From contig NZ_PDJO01000001.1 in the NCBI RefSeq assembly GCF_002563775.1, forward strand, positions 1,870,001 to 1,934,000: DNA of 64,000 nucleotides, read 5' to 3'. Every line of letters starts with the position of its first letter. Position 1 is the first letter of the stretch. Under the pieces are notes generated by a model. That model saw only the letters and a list, made by a program, of their open reading frames with translations. It did no database searches and was not told where the DNA came from. The position numbers were made by a program, and so were the translations under genes. Shown here in pieces: positions 1 through 8,568 of the stretch. Source of the stretch: Thioclava sp. ES.031 (GTDB taxonomy: Bacteria > Pseudomonadota > Alphaproteobacteria > Rhodobacterales > Rhodobacteraceae).

Positions 1-204
1 TCGGTCATGAAAGGGCTTTCTGTTCAATCGGATTGCGCCCGTATTGGCTGAGGGATCGGGCGCGAAAAGTCAATCAAACAAGGCGAACCTGCGCGAAAAC
101 GTGCGCGCTTAGGTTGTTCGAGCCGAAGTTAACCTCGCGTTAGGGATGCCTGTGCCAGGCTCGCGGAGGGCAGAAAATCTGCCGCTGATTTGGGGAGGAT
201 GCAC

Positions 205-1635
205 ATGATCACTCCGGTTCTTCTCGCGGGCGGATCGGGCACGCGGCTCTAGCCACTGTCCCGGCGTAGCTACCCGAAGCAATTCGCAGAACTGACTGGC
301 CCAAAGACGCTGTTTCAGGCCACGGCCGAACGGCTGTCAGGCGAGGGGTTCGCGGCCCCCGTGGTCCTGACACAGTCCGATTTTCGCTTTATTGCGACGG
401 AGCAGCTTGCCGATACCGGGATCGACCCGGGCGCGGTGATGCTCGAGCCGGAGGGGCGCAATACCGCGCCGGCCATACTCTCGGCCGCGCTTTGGGTCGC
501 GCAAAAGGCCGGGGAGCAGGCGCTGATGCTGGTTGCTCCGTCGGATCATGTCATCGCCGATCCAGACGGGTTTCGGCACGCGATCGCGGCGGCGGAGCCA
601 GCGGCGCGGGCAGGGCGGCTGGTGACTTTCGGCATCACGCCCGACCGCGCGGAAACGGGGTATGGCTATCTAGAACCCGGTCGGGAAGCAGATGCGCAGG
701 GCGTCGTGCCTTTGGTCCGGTTCATCGAGAAACCCGACATCGCGCAGGCCTGCGCGATGTATGAGAGCGGAGATTACCTATGGAATGCCGGGGTGTTCCT
801 GTTTTCGGCGGGCGCAATCCTCGCGGCAGCCCGAACCCATGCGCCAACGGTTCTCGCTCCGGTTGAAAAAGCCTTTGCCGCGGCGCGCGCCGATCTGGGA
901 TTTCTGCGCCTCGATCCGGAGGCATGGAGCGACGCCCCCGACATCTCCATCGATTACGCGATCATGGAGCGGGCAGAGACCGTCTCGGTCATGCCGGTGC
1001 AGGCGGGCTGGTCCGATCTTGGCGATTGGGAAGCGGTGCGCCGCGCTCATGCCTCCTCGCGCCCCGATGGGGTGACGCTCTCTGGACCCGCGACGGCCAT
1101 CGACTGCCGCGACAGCCTGCTGCGTTCCGAAGATCCGCGCATCGAGATGGTCGGGATCGGGGTCGAGGACGTGATCGCGGTGGCGATGCCCGATGCGGTG
1201 CTTGTCGCGCATCGCTCGCGGGCGCAGGACGTGAAGGCGGCGGTGAGTGCGCTCAAGGCGCGAAACGCCGCGCAAGCCACGGATTTGCCACGCGATCACA
1301 GACCCTGGGGTTGGTTCGAGAGCCTCGTGACCGGCGACCGATTTCAGGTCAAACGGATCACGGTAAAGCCGGGCGCGGCGCTGAGCCTGCAAAGCCATCA
1401 CCACCGGGCGGAGCATTGGATCGTCGTGCAAGGCACCGCGCTGGTGACGCTGGGAAACGAGACCCGCCTCGTGACGGAAAACGAATCCGTCTACATTCCG
1501 ATCGGCGAGACGCATCGGCTCGAGAACCCCGGCAAGCTGCCGATGGTGCTGATCGAGGTGCAGACCGGCGCCTATCTGGGCGAGGATGACATCATCCGAT
1601 ACGAAGACGTCTACATGCGCTTGGCCGGCGAATAG
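205..1635 (+). pseudogene. Mannose-1-phosphate guanylyltransferase / mannose-6-phosphate isomerase, broken by an in-frame amber codon
   Basis: The reading frame from ATG 205, with a strong GGGGAGGA ribosome site at 192-199, encodes a bifunctional type II enzyme that makes GDP-mannose for polysaccharides. It would be 476 residues, the usual length. The nucleotidyltransferase signature reads GGSGTRL-stop-PLSRRSYPKQF: the Trp codon expected at 250-252 is TAG. Downstream the frame is open and conserved, with FIEKPD and WNAGVFLF in the pyrophosphorylase part and a C-terminal cupin (HHHRAEHW, about residues 400-410) for the isomerase. Restart at an internal codon such as GTG 361 would lose the signature loop and so the guanylyltransferase, but could leave the isomerase half. 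Alternatives are a sequencing error or amber suppression. The gene heads the polysaccharide locus. Confidence 0.88.
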
Positions 1636-1775
1636 CGGACCGCTCGGCGATGCGTCGCCGCCCAACTGTGCAAATCTGCGACATCTCCTTACGAAAGCAT
1701 GAATTCGCGTTTCGGAGGAGTGCGACTCTCTGCTAGGTCTCCAACTGATTGTGACCGAGCCGGATTTCTACACAC

Positions 1776-3890
1776 ATGTTGGTGCGCCCCTACCGCTCCC
1801 GTTTCCTCTTCCTCGCGATGGCGAGCAGCGCGCTCGCAGGGGTCGGGTTTGGCCCCGTCTGCGCGCAATCGGCTGACCGCGCGTGGGGCTATAACAGCTA
1901 TGGCATCCCCGGCCTGATCGACATGCCTGTCGCCGGTAGCCGCGAGGATGCGGAGCTGGGCTTCAACGTCTTCACCTTCGCAGGACAAACCCGCGTCTCG
2001 GCCGCGTTCCAGATCACGCCGCGCCTGTCGGCAGGCTTCCGGTATTCGACGATCAAGAACTACATGGGCGGCGATACGCTCTACGATCGCAGCTTCTCGA
2101 TCCAATATCGTTTCCTCGACGAAGGTCGGATCCGGCCCGCGATGGCCTTCGGCATCAACGACATGACCGGCACCGGAGTTTATTCCGGGGAATATGTCGT
2201 CGCGACCAAGTCGATCTCGCCGAAACTGCGCGCGACGGCAGGGATCGGCTGGGGGCGGCTTGGGTCGAATAACGGCTTCGACAATCCGCTGGGCGTGCTG
2301 GGCGATCACTTCAAGACACGCGGCGAACGCACTGGCGCGCAGGGCGGCACTTTCCAGCCACAGCAATGGTTTACAGGGGATGCCGCGCTGTTTGCGGGCG
2401 TCGAGTGGCAGGCTACGGACCGGTTGCGCCTGATGGCGGAATATTCCTCCGACGCCTATACGCGCGAGGATGGTCCGACCTTCGATCGCAAATCCCCGAT
2501 CAACATTGCGGCGCAATACAAGCTCAGCGACAACGCCTCGATTACGGCGGGCTATCTCTACGGCACCGATCTGAGCGTGCAGCTGAGCTATGCGCTGAAC
2601 CCCAAACACAACGCGCATCCGAGCGGGCTCAACGACGCGCCGCCGCCGGTCGTGCCGCGCGCGGGCGTCGAGGCGGCGCAAAGCTGGACGAACGATCCCG
2701 CTTATCTCGCAGCAAAGCTCCGCCCGGGCTTGGCGCAGCAAGGCCTCGTGCTGGAAGGCGCGAAGCTCAGCGGCTCCACCCTCGCGATCCAGATCCGCAA
2801 CGATCGCTACAACGCGCCGCCCGAGGCGATCGGGCGCGCCGCGCGGGTGCTGAGTGCGCAGGCCCCGGCGAGCGTCGACCGCTTCGCGATCACCCTGTCG
2901 GAAAATTCGCAGCCAGTCTCGACCACGACGATCCGCCGCGATGACCTCGAGGCCTACGAATTCCACCCTGTGGGCGGCGAATTGATGCGCGCGCATGCCC
3001 AGATCGATGGCGCGCCCGTACAGCTTCCGGTTGCACCGGGCGCCTATCCGCGGTTTTCGTGGAATGTCGGGCCGTATCTGCGCCCGGGCCTGTTCGATCC
3101 CGACGATCCGTTGCGCGCCGATCTGGGTGTGAGCGTCAATGCGCAATACGAGATCGCGCCGGGCTTGCTGCTGTCCGGGCGCGTGAACCAGAAGGTGATC
3201 GGCAATCTCAATCAGGCGAACCGGCCCTCGGACTCGGTGCTGCCGCATGTGCGCTCGGATGCGTGGCTCTATTACAAAGGATCCGGGCCAACGGTTCCCG
3301 AACTGACGGGGGCCTATTTCTTCCGTCCCGGTCGCGATCTCTTCGGGCGTGTGACCGCCGGTTACCTGGAACCGATGTTCGCGGGCGTCTCGACCGAGCT
3401 GCTCTGGGCGCCGGAGCACAGCCGCCTCGCGCTCGGGGCCGAGCTGAACCGGGTGCGCCAGCGCGGCTATGACCAGCGCTTCGATCTGCGCGATTACGAG
3501 GTCACGACGGGCCATCTGTCGGCCTATTATCAGTTCACCGACCAGTTCTATACGCAGCTCGATGTGGGCCGGTATCTGGCGGGCGACTGGGGGGCGACGC
3601 TGAGCTTCTCGCGCGTTTTCAACAATGGCTGGAAGGTCGGCGTCTATGCGACGAAGACCGATGTGTCCTCGGCAGATTTCGGCGAGGGCTCCTTTGACAA
3701 GGGCTTCATGATCACGATCCCGCTGCACTGGGCGACGGGTCAAACGACGAAGCAGCGCTATTCGACGGTGATCCAGCCGATCGTGCGCGATGGCGGGGCG
3801 CGGCTGGGGGTGTCGAACCGGCTTTACGGGATGGTGCGCGAGGATCAGCCCGCCTCCTTCGACGGCAATTGGGAGCGGTTCTGGCGATGA
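1776..3890 (+). CDS. yjbH: YjbH-family outer-membrane polysaccharide biosynthesis protein
   Basis: A 704-residue protein matching the E. coli YjbH family (about 700 residues), a predicted outer-membrane beta-barrel linked to exopolysaccharide production. The N-terminus has a signal peptide ending near VCAQ (residue 31), followed by the family's typical start (YGIPGLIDMPVA) and many alternating aromatic/polar segments. No clear ribosome site precedes ATG 1776; the start was chosen because it gives a complete signal peptide, and ATG 1818 is a possible alternative. The stop overlaps the start of the next gene (ATGA at 3887-3890), so the two are translationally coupled. In E. coli YjbH is last in yjbEFGH; here it is first. 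Confidence 0.85.
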   Translation: MLVRPYRSRFLFLAMASSALAGVGFGPVCAQSADRAWGYNSYGIPGLIDMPVAGSREDAELGFNVFTFAGQTRVSAAFQITPRLSAGFRYSTIKNYMGGDTLYDRSFSIQYRFLDEGRIRPAMAFGINDMTGTGVYSGEYVVATKSISPKLRATAGIGWGRLGSNNGFDNPLGVLGDHFKTRGERTGAQGGTFQPQQWFTGDAALFAGVEWQATDRLRLMAEYSSDAYTREDGPTFDRKSPINIAAQYKLSDNASITAGYLYGTDLSVQLSYALNPKHNAHPSGLNDAPPPVVPRAGVEAAQSWTNDPAYLAAKLRPGLAQQGLVLEGAKLSGSTLAIQIRNDRYNAPPEAIGRAARVLSAQAPASVDRFAITLSENSQPVSTTTIRRDDLEAYEFHPVGGELMRAHAQIDGAPVQLPVAPGAYPRFSWNVGPYLRPGLFDPDDPLRADLGVSVNAQYEIAPGLLLSGRVNQKVIGNLNQANRPSDSVLPHVRSDAWLYYKGSGPTVPELTGAYFFRPGRDLFGRVTAGYLEPMFAGVSTELLWAPEHSRLALGAELNRVRQRGYDQRFDLRDYEVTTGHLSAYYQFTDQFYTQLDVGRYLAGDWGATLSFSRVFNNGWKVGVYATKTDVSSADFGEGSFDKGFMITIPLHWATGQTTKQRYSTVIQPIVRDGGARLGVSNRLYGMVREDQPASFDGNWERFWR

Positions 3891-4534
3891 GATCACTCGT
3901 TTTCGGTGCGGCGCTGCTGGCGCTTGGGGGCTGTGCGCAGCTCGAAAATCTGAGCCATACCGTGACGCTGTCGGGCAGCCGCTCCGCGGGGCAGGGCGCG
4001 ACCGTGCCAACCGCGCCGGCGAAGGGCGAGGGCGTCAGCGTGAAAGTGGTGACGCAGACCGCTCCTGCGCGCGGGCTCGAGGTGGTTATCCCGTCGCGCG
4101 ATGCGAATGCGGTCCTGTCTCTGGCGGGGCGTAACGGCACGGTCGAGACTTGGCGGACCGACGATCACATCACCGTCTCGGTCGATCGTGGCGTGGTGGT
4201 CGCGACCCGGGGCCTGGGCGATGATCTGATGGCTGCGGATTCCGAGCCGACGCTCGCCGCTCTTCGCGGCACGAAAATCGGCCCTTATCGCCGGACCTAC
4301 CGCTTCCTTACGGCGGATAATCATTCGGACTATGTGCTCCTCGGGTGCGACATGAGCACGGTCGGAAACGAAACGCTCGTGGGGTTAAAATTGTTGCGCC
4401 ACGAAGAACAGTGTCGCAATCCGGCGATGGCCGTCACCAATATATATTGGACCGATAAATCGGGACTGATCCAAGCCGGGCGGCAGTGGGTTTCCCCCAC
4501 TGTGGGGCAGATCGCAATCGGTGTGCTCAACTAA
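3887..4534 (+). CDS. yjbF: YjbF-family lipoprotein
   Basis: A 215-residue protein that begins with a lipoprotein signal peptide: a hydrophobic stretch and the lipobox LGGC, with Cys at about residue 17. The rest resembles the YjbF/GfcB group of outer-membrane lipoproteins that accompany YjbH in exopolysaccharide and group 4 capsule systems. It starts inside the yjbH stop codon. ATG 3887 was chosen over in-frame codons further upstream because it places the signal peptide at the N-terminus. The exact biochemical role of this family is not established; the assignment rests on the lipobox, the size and the yjbH neighbour. Confidence 0.8.
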   Translation: MRSLVFGAALLALGGCAQLENLSHTVTLSGSRSAGQGATVPTAPAKGEGVSVKVVTQTAPARGLEVVIPSRDANAVLSLAGRNGTVETWRTDDHITVSVDRGVVVATRGLGDDLMAADSEPTLAALRGTKIGPYRRTYRFLTADNHSDYVLLGCDMSTVGNETLVGLKLLRHEEQCRNPAMAVTNIYWTDKSGLIQAGRQWVSPTVGQIAIGVLN

Positions 4535-4632
4535 ATCGGGTGTACCTCAGGGACCAATTAACCCTATGGTTCACCAAAAGATTAATGTAAGATTACCGTG
4601 TCTTACCTATCCCAACCTGATCGGAGGTTTCG

Positions 4633-4986
4633 ATGACGAAGTTCTTTACGGGTGCCGTTGTAGTGGCAGCCACTCTTGCCGGTGCCCTTCCGGGCGCGGC
4701 GCAGGACCTGCGCGCGCCGGCCAATCTTAGCCATGACGCGCTCGTCGCTTGGGCAAAAGCCAATAACGTTTGTGAAACGGCCGTTTCTGACGCTGTTTAC
4801 AACGCCGACGGGAACGTCGCCGTGACCTGCACGCCGAAGTCGACGAAGTCGACGAAGGCGACGAAGAGCACCCTTGGCGGCGCTACCCCGGTCGCGGGGG
4901 TGATCATCGGTGTCGGCCTCGGGGCGGCTGCGATGGGCAGCGGCGGCGGTACCAATGGTACCAACGGGACCAACGGCACGAACTGA
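4633..4986 (+). CDS. YjbE-like small secreted protein with Gly-Thr-Asn repeats
   Basis: A 117-residue secreted protein with a good GGAGG site before ATG 4633 and a signal peptide cut near GAAQ (residues 21-24). A lysine/threonine repeat (KSTKSTKATKST, near residues 73-84) is followed by a glycine-rich hydrophobic segment and a C-terminal (GTN)4 tail. The layout of a short secreted protein with a hydrophobic Gly/Ala stretch and a GGG-Asn-Thr tail matches E. coli YjbE, and it lies directly after yjbH-yjbF. The homology is inferred from architecture and neighbours, not from strong sequence identity. A strong terminator follows 24 bases after the stop, so this is the end of the yjb transcription unit. 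Confidence 0.62.
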   Translation: MTKFFTGAVVVAATLAGALPGAAQDLRAPANLSHDALVAWAKANNVCETAVSDAVYNADGNVAVTCTPKSTKSTKATKSTLGGATPVAGVIIGVGLGAAAMGSGGGTNGTNGTNGTN

Positions 4987-5010
4987 TCGGTTCGATCCGC
5001 GATTTTCGAG

Positions 5011-5037
5011 AGGCCTCGCGTTTCGCGAGGCCTTTTT
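5011..5037 (+). terminator. Rho-independent terminator after the yjb genes
   Basis: A perfect 10-bp stem (AGGCCTCGCG / CGCGAGGCCT) with a TTT loop is followed by a run of T. It sits 24 bases past the YjbE-like gene and closes the yjbH-yjbF-yjbE unit. Confidence 0.9.
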
Positions 5038-5175
5038 GATTCCGCCTAAGTACAAGCGTGCGCTGGAAAACTGTCCAAATAGATAGCGCCTCACGCAATT
5101 TAATTTCGTGCCGATGCGCGCGAGATGTGATATGACACTTATGTGAAGGATGTTTCAGTATTGGGGTAGGAAGCG

Positions 5176-5283
5176 ATGCTGACGGGACTCGTGATTTTCC
5201 CCCTCGCGGCTTTGGCCTGGATGATGCTGTGCGAGAGCGTCTCGCCGATGCAGGATGAAGCGCCGTGCCGCGAAGAGGCATAA
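5176..5283 (+). CDS. Possible 35-residue membrane miniprotein
   Basis: A short frame starts at ATG 5176 with AGGA about six bases upstream. It encodes a hydrophobic stretch (MLTGLVIFPLAALAWMML) and a short acidic tail with two Cys. It lies between the yjb terminator and a convergent gene. Nothing else supports expression, and I do not recognise it. It could be a chance frame in an otherwise empty 390-base gap. Confidence 0.3.
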   Translation: MLTGLVIFPLAALAWMMLCESVSPMQDEAPCREEA

Positions 5284-5426
5284 TTTAGAGATCGCTCGGG
5301 CCGGTTTCGGCTCCGGCGAGGTGGTGACGGGCGCCGATCCGCGCGGGATAGGTAAGACTTAACGCGCCCATTTGCGTCCGGCTCCACCGTTCGAGACCCG
5401 TGCAGAAACGCCGCGCGCGCTTTGCG

Positions 5427-6533
5427 TCAGATGTCGACCCGTTCGCGGCGCGCTGTCGCAAATGCGCGGCGCAGCTTGCTGCCAAGCGCGACGCGGCGAT
5501 AAATCAGCACATAGCAGACGAAGACCAGGCCAACGCCCGCGCCAAGCGCCGCTGGCACGGTCGCGCTGAGCACGGTGATGGAACACGCGATCAAGCTCAG
5601 CGACCAGAGGACGACCGAGGTGATTGGATTGCGCATCTCCGGGCGCCCGATCGTTTCGGCGATTCTCTTCGCGCGGCTGCGATAGACGAGGCTGTGCAGA
5701 TGCAGGCGGTCCGCAGCCCCAGGGTGCGTGCCGTCCCGCTTCATTCGACGCCGGATCGAAACGACGGTTTCGATCCACGGATAGGAGAGTGCGAGCACGG
5801 CTATCAGCGGTGAAATCTCATGGTTGCGGGCGGGAAGGACAATGCCGATCACCGCGAGCACGAACCCCGTCGCATAGGCCCCGGCATCGCCGTAAAACAG
5901 CTTCCCGGAAGGGAAATTCATCACGAAGAACCCCGCGATCGCGCCGATCATCAGAAGGCAAATCGCCAGAACCGGTCCGTCATTGGTCTGCCCGGCGATC
6001 ACTGCGAAGGCGGAGAAGACGATGATCGCGGTGCCCGAGGCGAGGCCGTTCACGCCGTCGATGATGTTGAGCGAATTTGCGATCCCGCCGATCGCGATGG
6101 CGCTGAGCGCGATGCCGAACGCCGGGTAGTGCAGCAGCAGGTAGTCGAGGCCGGGAATATCCGAGCGATGAATATGATAGCCGGACACGAGGCAGAAGAT
6201 CAGCCCTGCGCACACGGTGGCGATCAGGCGCCATTTGGCGGACACTTTCTTGGTGATGTCTTCGATCGCGCCGGAGCCGAATGCCGGAATCGCGCAGAGG
6301 CAGATCGTCCACCACAGCGCCTGCGTCTGCGCATCGAGCGTCAGACCCGCAGCCAACGCGCCTGCGAGGAGCGCGAAGCCACCGATACGTGGCGTCGGGG
6401 CCGCGTGGATTTTCTGGATACCGTGATCGCCGTCGAGCGTAAGTTTGCCATGAAAACTTTTTGTTGCAACAATCAGAACCGCCATTAATAGCGACGCCAC
6501 GAAAGCCGTCACAACGTATTCAAGGCCAACCAT
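5427..6533 (-). CDS. WecA/MraY-family polyprenyl-phosphate sugar-phosphate transferase
   Basis: A 368-residue polytopic membrane protein of the glycosyltransferase family 4 (WecA/WbpL-like) group. These enzymes move a sugar 1-phosphate from a UDP-sugar to undecaprenyl phosphate and so start a glycan. Hallmarks are an acidic motif GAIEDITKK on the first large cytoplasmic loop (Glu-Asp, as in many members), NSLNIIDGVNGLA, NFPSGKLFYGDAGAY, and a late histidine motif HLHSL. About ten hydrophobic segments are visible. It points away from the wza operon across a 438-base gap and probably supplies the initiating step for the same polysaccharide. The sugar specificity cannot be read from the sequence. 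Confidence 0.86.
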   Translation of the reverse strand: MVGLEYVVTAFVASLLMAVLIVATKSFHGKLTLDGDHGIQKIHAAPTPRIGGFALLAGALAAGLTLDAQTQALWWTICLCAIPAFGSGAIEDITKKVSAKWRLIATVCAGLIFCLVSGYHIHRSDIPGLDYLLLHYPAFGIALSAIAIGGIANSLNIIDGVNGLASGTAIIVFSAFAVIAGQTNDGPVLAICLLMIGAIAGFFVMNFPSGKLFYGDAGAYATGFVLAVIGIVLPARNHEISPLIAVLALSYPWIETVVSIRRRMKRDGTHPGAADRLHLHSLVYRSRAKRIAETIGRPEMRNPITSVVLWSLSLIACSITVLSATVPAALGAGVGLVFVCYVLIYRRVALGSKLRRAFATARRERVDI

Positions 6534-6971
6534 ACTCTGCCCCCAGGCAAAAAATTTAGTATCGTGGCGGCAGACATTAATTTTCTGCTAACACGACATA
6601 GTAAAAAATAATGATAATCGTACGGATACTCTGCTTAATGACTTACAGAAGTTAATTCCCGGGGGTCAACGTCCTTTGACACGCTTTAGGAGAATGCTGG
6701 CAAAAAAACTCGCTCACGGATTTTTGAGACTTTGAGTTGACCCGGCGTCGCGTTCGTTTGTTGCGGGATGAGGCGGAATGCATGCATTTGCGCCACTCAA
6801 GATGCTCGCCATTAGGTTGAGTGACTTGGAGAACGATTCGTGTCGAAGTATGAATGGATGGTTGAAAACAGCGACAGCTTCTCTATTCAGAGGCGCTAGA
6901 TGAAACCTGTCCCCGCTGCCTTGGCGGAGGCGCGGGTCTGATACGCAGATTATGAGGCTCAGGAGGGCACG
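6534..6971. other. Divergent intergenic region between the initiating transferase and the wza operon
   Basis: 438 bases without a credible gene. The stretch 6541-6670 is clearly AT-richer than its surroundings and holds several A/T runs. A TTGACA-like hexamer lies near 6676, without a convincing partner. A strong ribosome site (AGGAGGG, about 6960-6966) serves the plus-strand gene. The region most likely carries divergent promoters; I see no defined operator. Confidence 0.5.
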
Positions 6972-8057
6972 ATGGGGGCAATGACGAGGATTTTTGCGGC
7001 GCTCTGCGCGTTGCTCTTTTTGGCCTCCTGCGACACCTCGACCACGAACTTCCCGGTCAACACCCGCAATGTCAGTTCCGTAGAGGATCCGGCGGCGGGC
7101 GATGTCGCGATCGTGCGGCTCAGCCTCGCCAACGTCGCCACCTTCGGCGCGCCGTCCGATCTGAGCGGCGGGCGGACCACGCTGCCGTCGAACGGCTACT
7201 GGAACTACCGGATTGGGCCGGGCGACCTGCTCGATATCGTGGTCTACGAGCATCCCGAGCTGACCTCGCCTGCGGGGTCGACCCGGACGCCGGCCGAGGG
7301 CGGTTTGCGCGTCAATTCGGACGGCACCTTCTATTATCCCTATGTCGGCAATGTGCGCGCCGCGGGCCGCACGCCGGAGCAGGTGCGCGCCGATCTCTCG
7401 CGCCAGCTGAAGGAATTCATTCCTTCGCCGCAGGTGTCGGTGCGCGTCGTGGGCTACAATTCGCAGACCGTCTCCGTCACCGGCGAGGTGGGCAAGCCTG
7501 CGCGGATCCCGCTGACCTCCAAGTCGCTCACGCTGCTCGATGCGATCAACGAGGCGGGCGGTCTGAATGAGACGGCCGATGCGCGCCAGGTGCTCGTTCG
7601 CCGTGGCGGTCGCAGCTACGCGGTCGATCTGCAGGCTTTCCTCAATCAGGGCATCGCCTCGAACAACCCCGTGCTGCGCAATGGCGATGTCGTCTCGGTG
7701 CAGCGCGCGACGAAGCTCGAAGCCTATCTGCTGGGTCAGCTCGTGACCCCCGGTCCGATCGACCTGACCAAGGATGACGTGAGCCTCACCGAAGCCGTCA
7801 CCTCCGTCGGTGGCTTGAAGACCAATCAGGCCGATGCGCGCGGTGTCTTCGTGTTCCGCGACACGCCGAGCGGGGTGGTCGTGTTCCAGCTCGATACCTC
7901 GAGCGCGGCGGCCTATGTGGTCGGCACGAAATTCTTCCTGCATCCGCAGGACGTCGTCTATGTCACGACCGCACCGGTCGCGAAATGGAACCGCGTGGTC
8001 TCCAACATCCTTCCGACGCTGAGCACGGCGCGCGCGGCCTCCGCGCTCGCGAACTGA
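6972..8057 (+). CDS. wza: Wza-type polysaccharide export outer-membrane lipoprotein
   Basis: A 361-residue OPX protein that would form the outer-membrane channel for capsule or exopolysaccharide. It has a lipoprotein signal (FLASC, Cys near residue 21), then a Poly_export domain (YRIGPGDLLDIVVYEHPEL, about 78-170, including the FYYPYVGNV segment), and two SLBB-like beta-grasp repeats (VSVTGEVGKPARIPL and AYLLGQLVTPGPIDL). It is first of three tightly spaced genes (3 and 61 bases apart) matching the classical wza-wzb-wzc order. The ATG at 6972 follows an AGGAGGG site. Confidence 0.93.
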   Translation: MGAMTRIFAALCALLFLASCDTSTTNFPVNTRNVSSVEDPAAGDVAIVRLSLANVATFGAPSDLSGGRTTLPSNGYWNYRIGPGDLLDIVVYEHPELTSPAGSTRTPAEGGLRVNSDGTFYYPYVGNVRAAGRTPEQVRADLSRQLKEFIPSPQVSVRVVGYNSQTVSVTGEVGKPARIPLTSKSLTLLDAINEAGGLNETADARQVLVRRGGRSYAVDLQAFLNQGIASNNPVLRNGDVVSVQRATKLEAYLLGQLVTPGPIDLTKDDVSLTEAVTSVGGLKTNQADARGVFVFRDTPSGVVVFQLDTSSAAAYVVGTKFFLHPQDVVYVTTAPVAKWNRVVSNILPTLSTARAASALAN

Positions 8058-8060
8058 TCC

Positions 8061-8507
8061 ATGGCGAAAGTCGGATCCATCCTCGTCGTCTGTGTCGGCA
8101 ATATCTGTCGCTCCCCGGTGGGCGAACGGCTTCTGGCCGCGGCGCTGCCGGACTGCAAGGTCAGTTCGGCGGGCATCGGCGCGGTGGTCGGCGCGAGTGC
8201 GGACAAGACCATGACCGAGGTCTGTACGGAACACGGGCTGAGCCTCGACGGTCACGTTGCGCGCCAGTTCACCGCCGAGATCGGTGCCGAGCACGAGTTG
8301 ATCCTCGTGATGGAGGCAGGCCACAAGCGCGAGATTTCGCGCCGGGCGCCGCAACTGGGCGGGCGGGTGATGCTGTTCGATCAGTGGATGGGGGGCAAAG
8401 GGATCGCCGACCCCTACCGGGAACCGATCGACGCCCATCGCAAGGCCTTCACCGAAATTTCCGCCGCGAGCGAGGCCTGGGTCTCACGTCTCGCGCCGAA
8501 AGGTTGA
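8061..8507 (+). CDS. wzb: Low-molecular-weight protein tyrosine phosphatase (Wzb type)
   Basis: A 148-residue cytoplasmic phosphatase that would dephosphorylate the tyrosine kinase encoded next. The CX5R catalytic loop is CVGNICRS near the N-terminus, and the general acid lies in the DPYREP motif near residue 117. Length and layout are typical of LMW-PTPs. It starts 3 bases after wza and precedes the BY-kinase, the usual arrangement for Wzy-dependent capsule or exopolysaccharide export. Confidence 0.93.
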   Translation: MAKVGSILVVCVGNICRSPVGERLLAAALPDCKVSSAGIGAVVGASADKTMTEVCTEHGLSLDGHVARQFTAEIGAEHELILVMEAGHKREISRRAPQLGGRVMLFDQWMGGKGIADPYREPIDAHRKAFTEISAASEAWVSRLAPKG

Positions 8508-8568
8508 TCCGTGTGACGGCTGCATGCGCACGGGTATGAATAAGAATTTGAGAGTTTGAGCGGGACAG

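Noticed and set aside
129..143. Further CtrA sites at 129-143, 4582-4596 and 58496-58509
   Set aside because: The first two have one mismatch in the second TTAA (TTAG, TTAC) and the third has a six-base spacer; such near matches are expected by chance in AT-rich gaps.
250..252. Amber codon as a pyrrolysine site, given the MttB-like gene in the window
   Set aside because: The MttB homologue itself has no in-frame TAG, no pyl genes are seen, and the position is a conserved Trp in this enzyme family.
4840..4985. Short tandem repeats as a CRISPR or microsatellite locus
   Set aside because: They are in-frame codon repeats encoding Lys-Ser-Thr and Gly-Thr-Asn in a secreted protein; there are no spacers.
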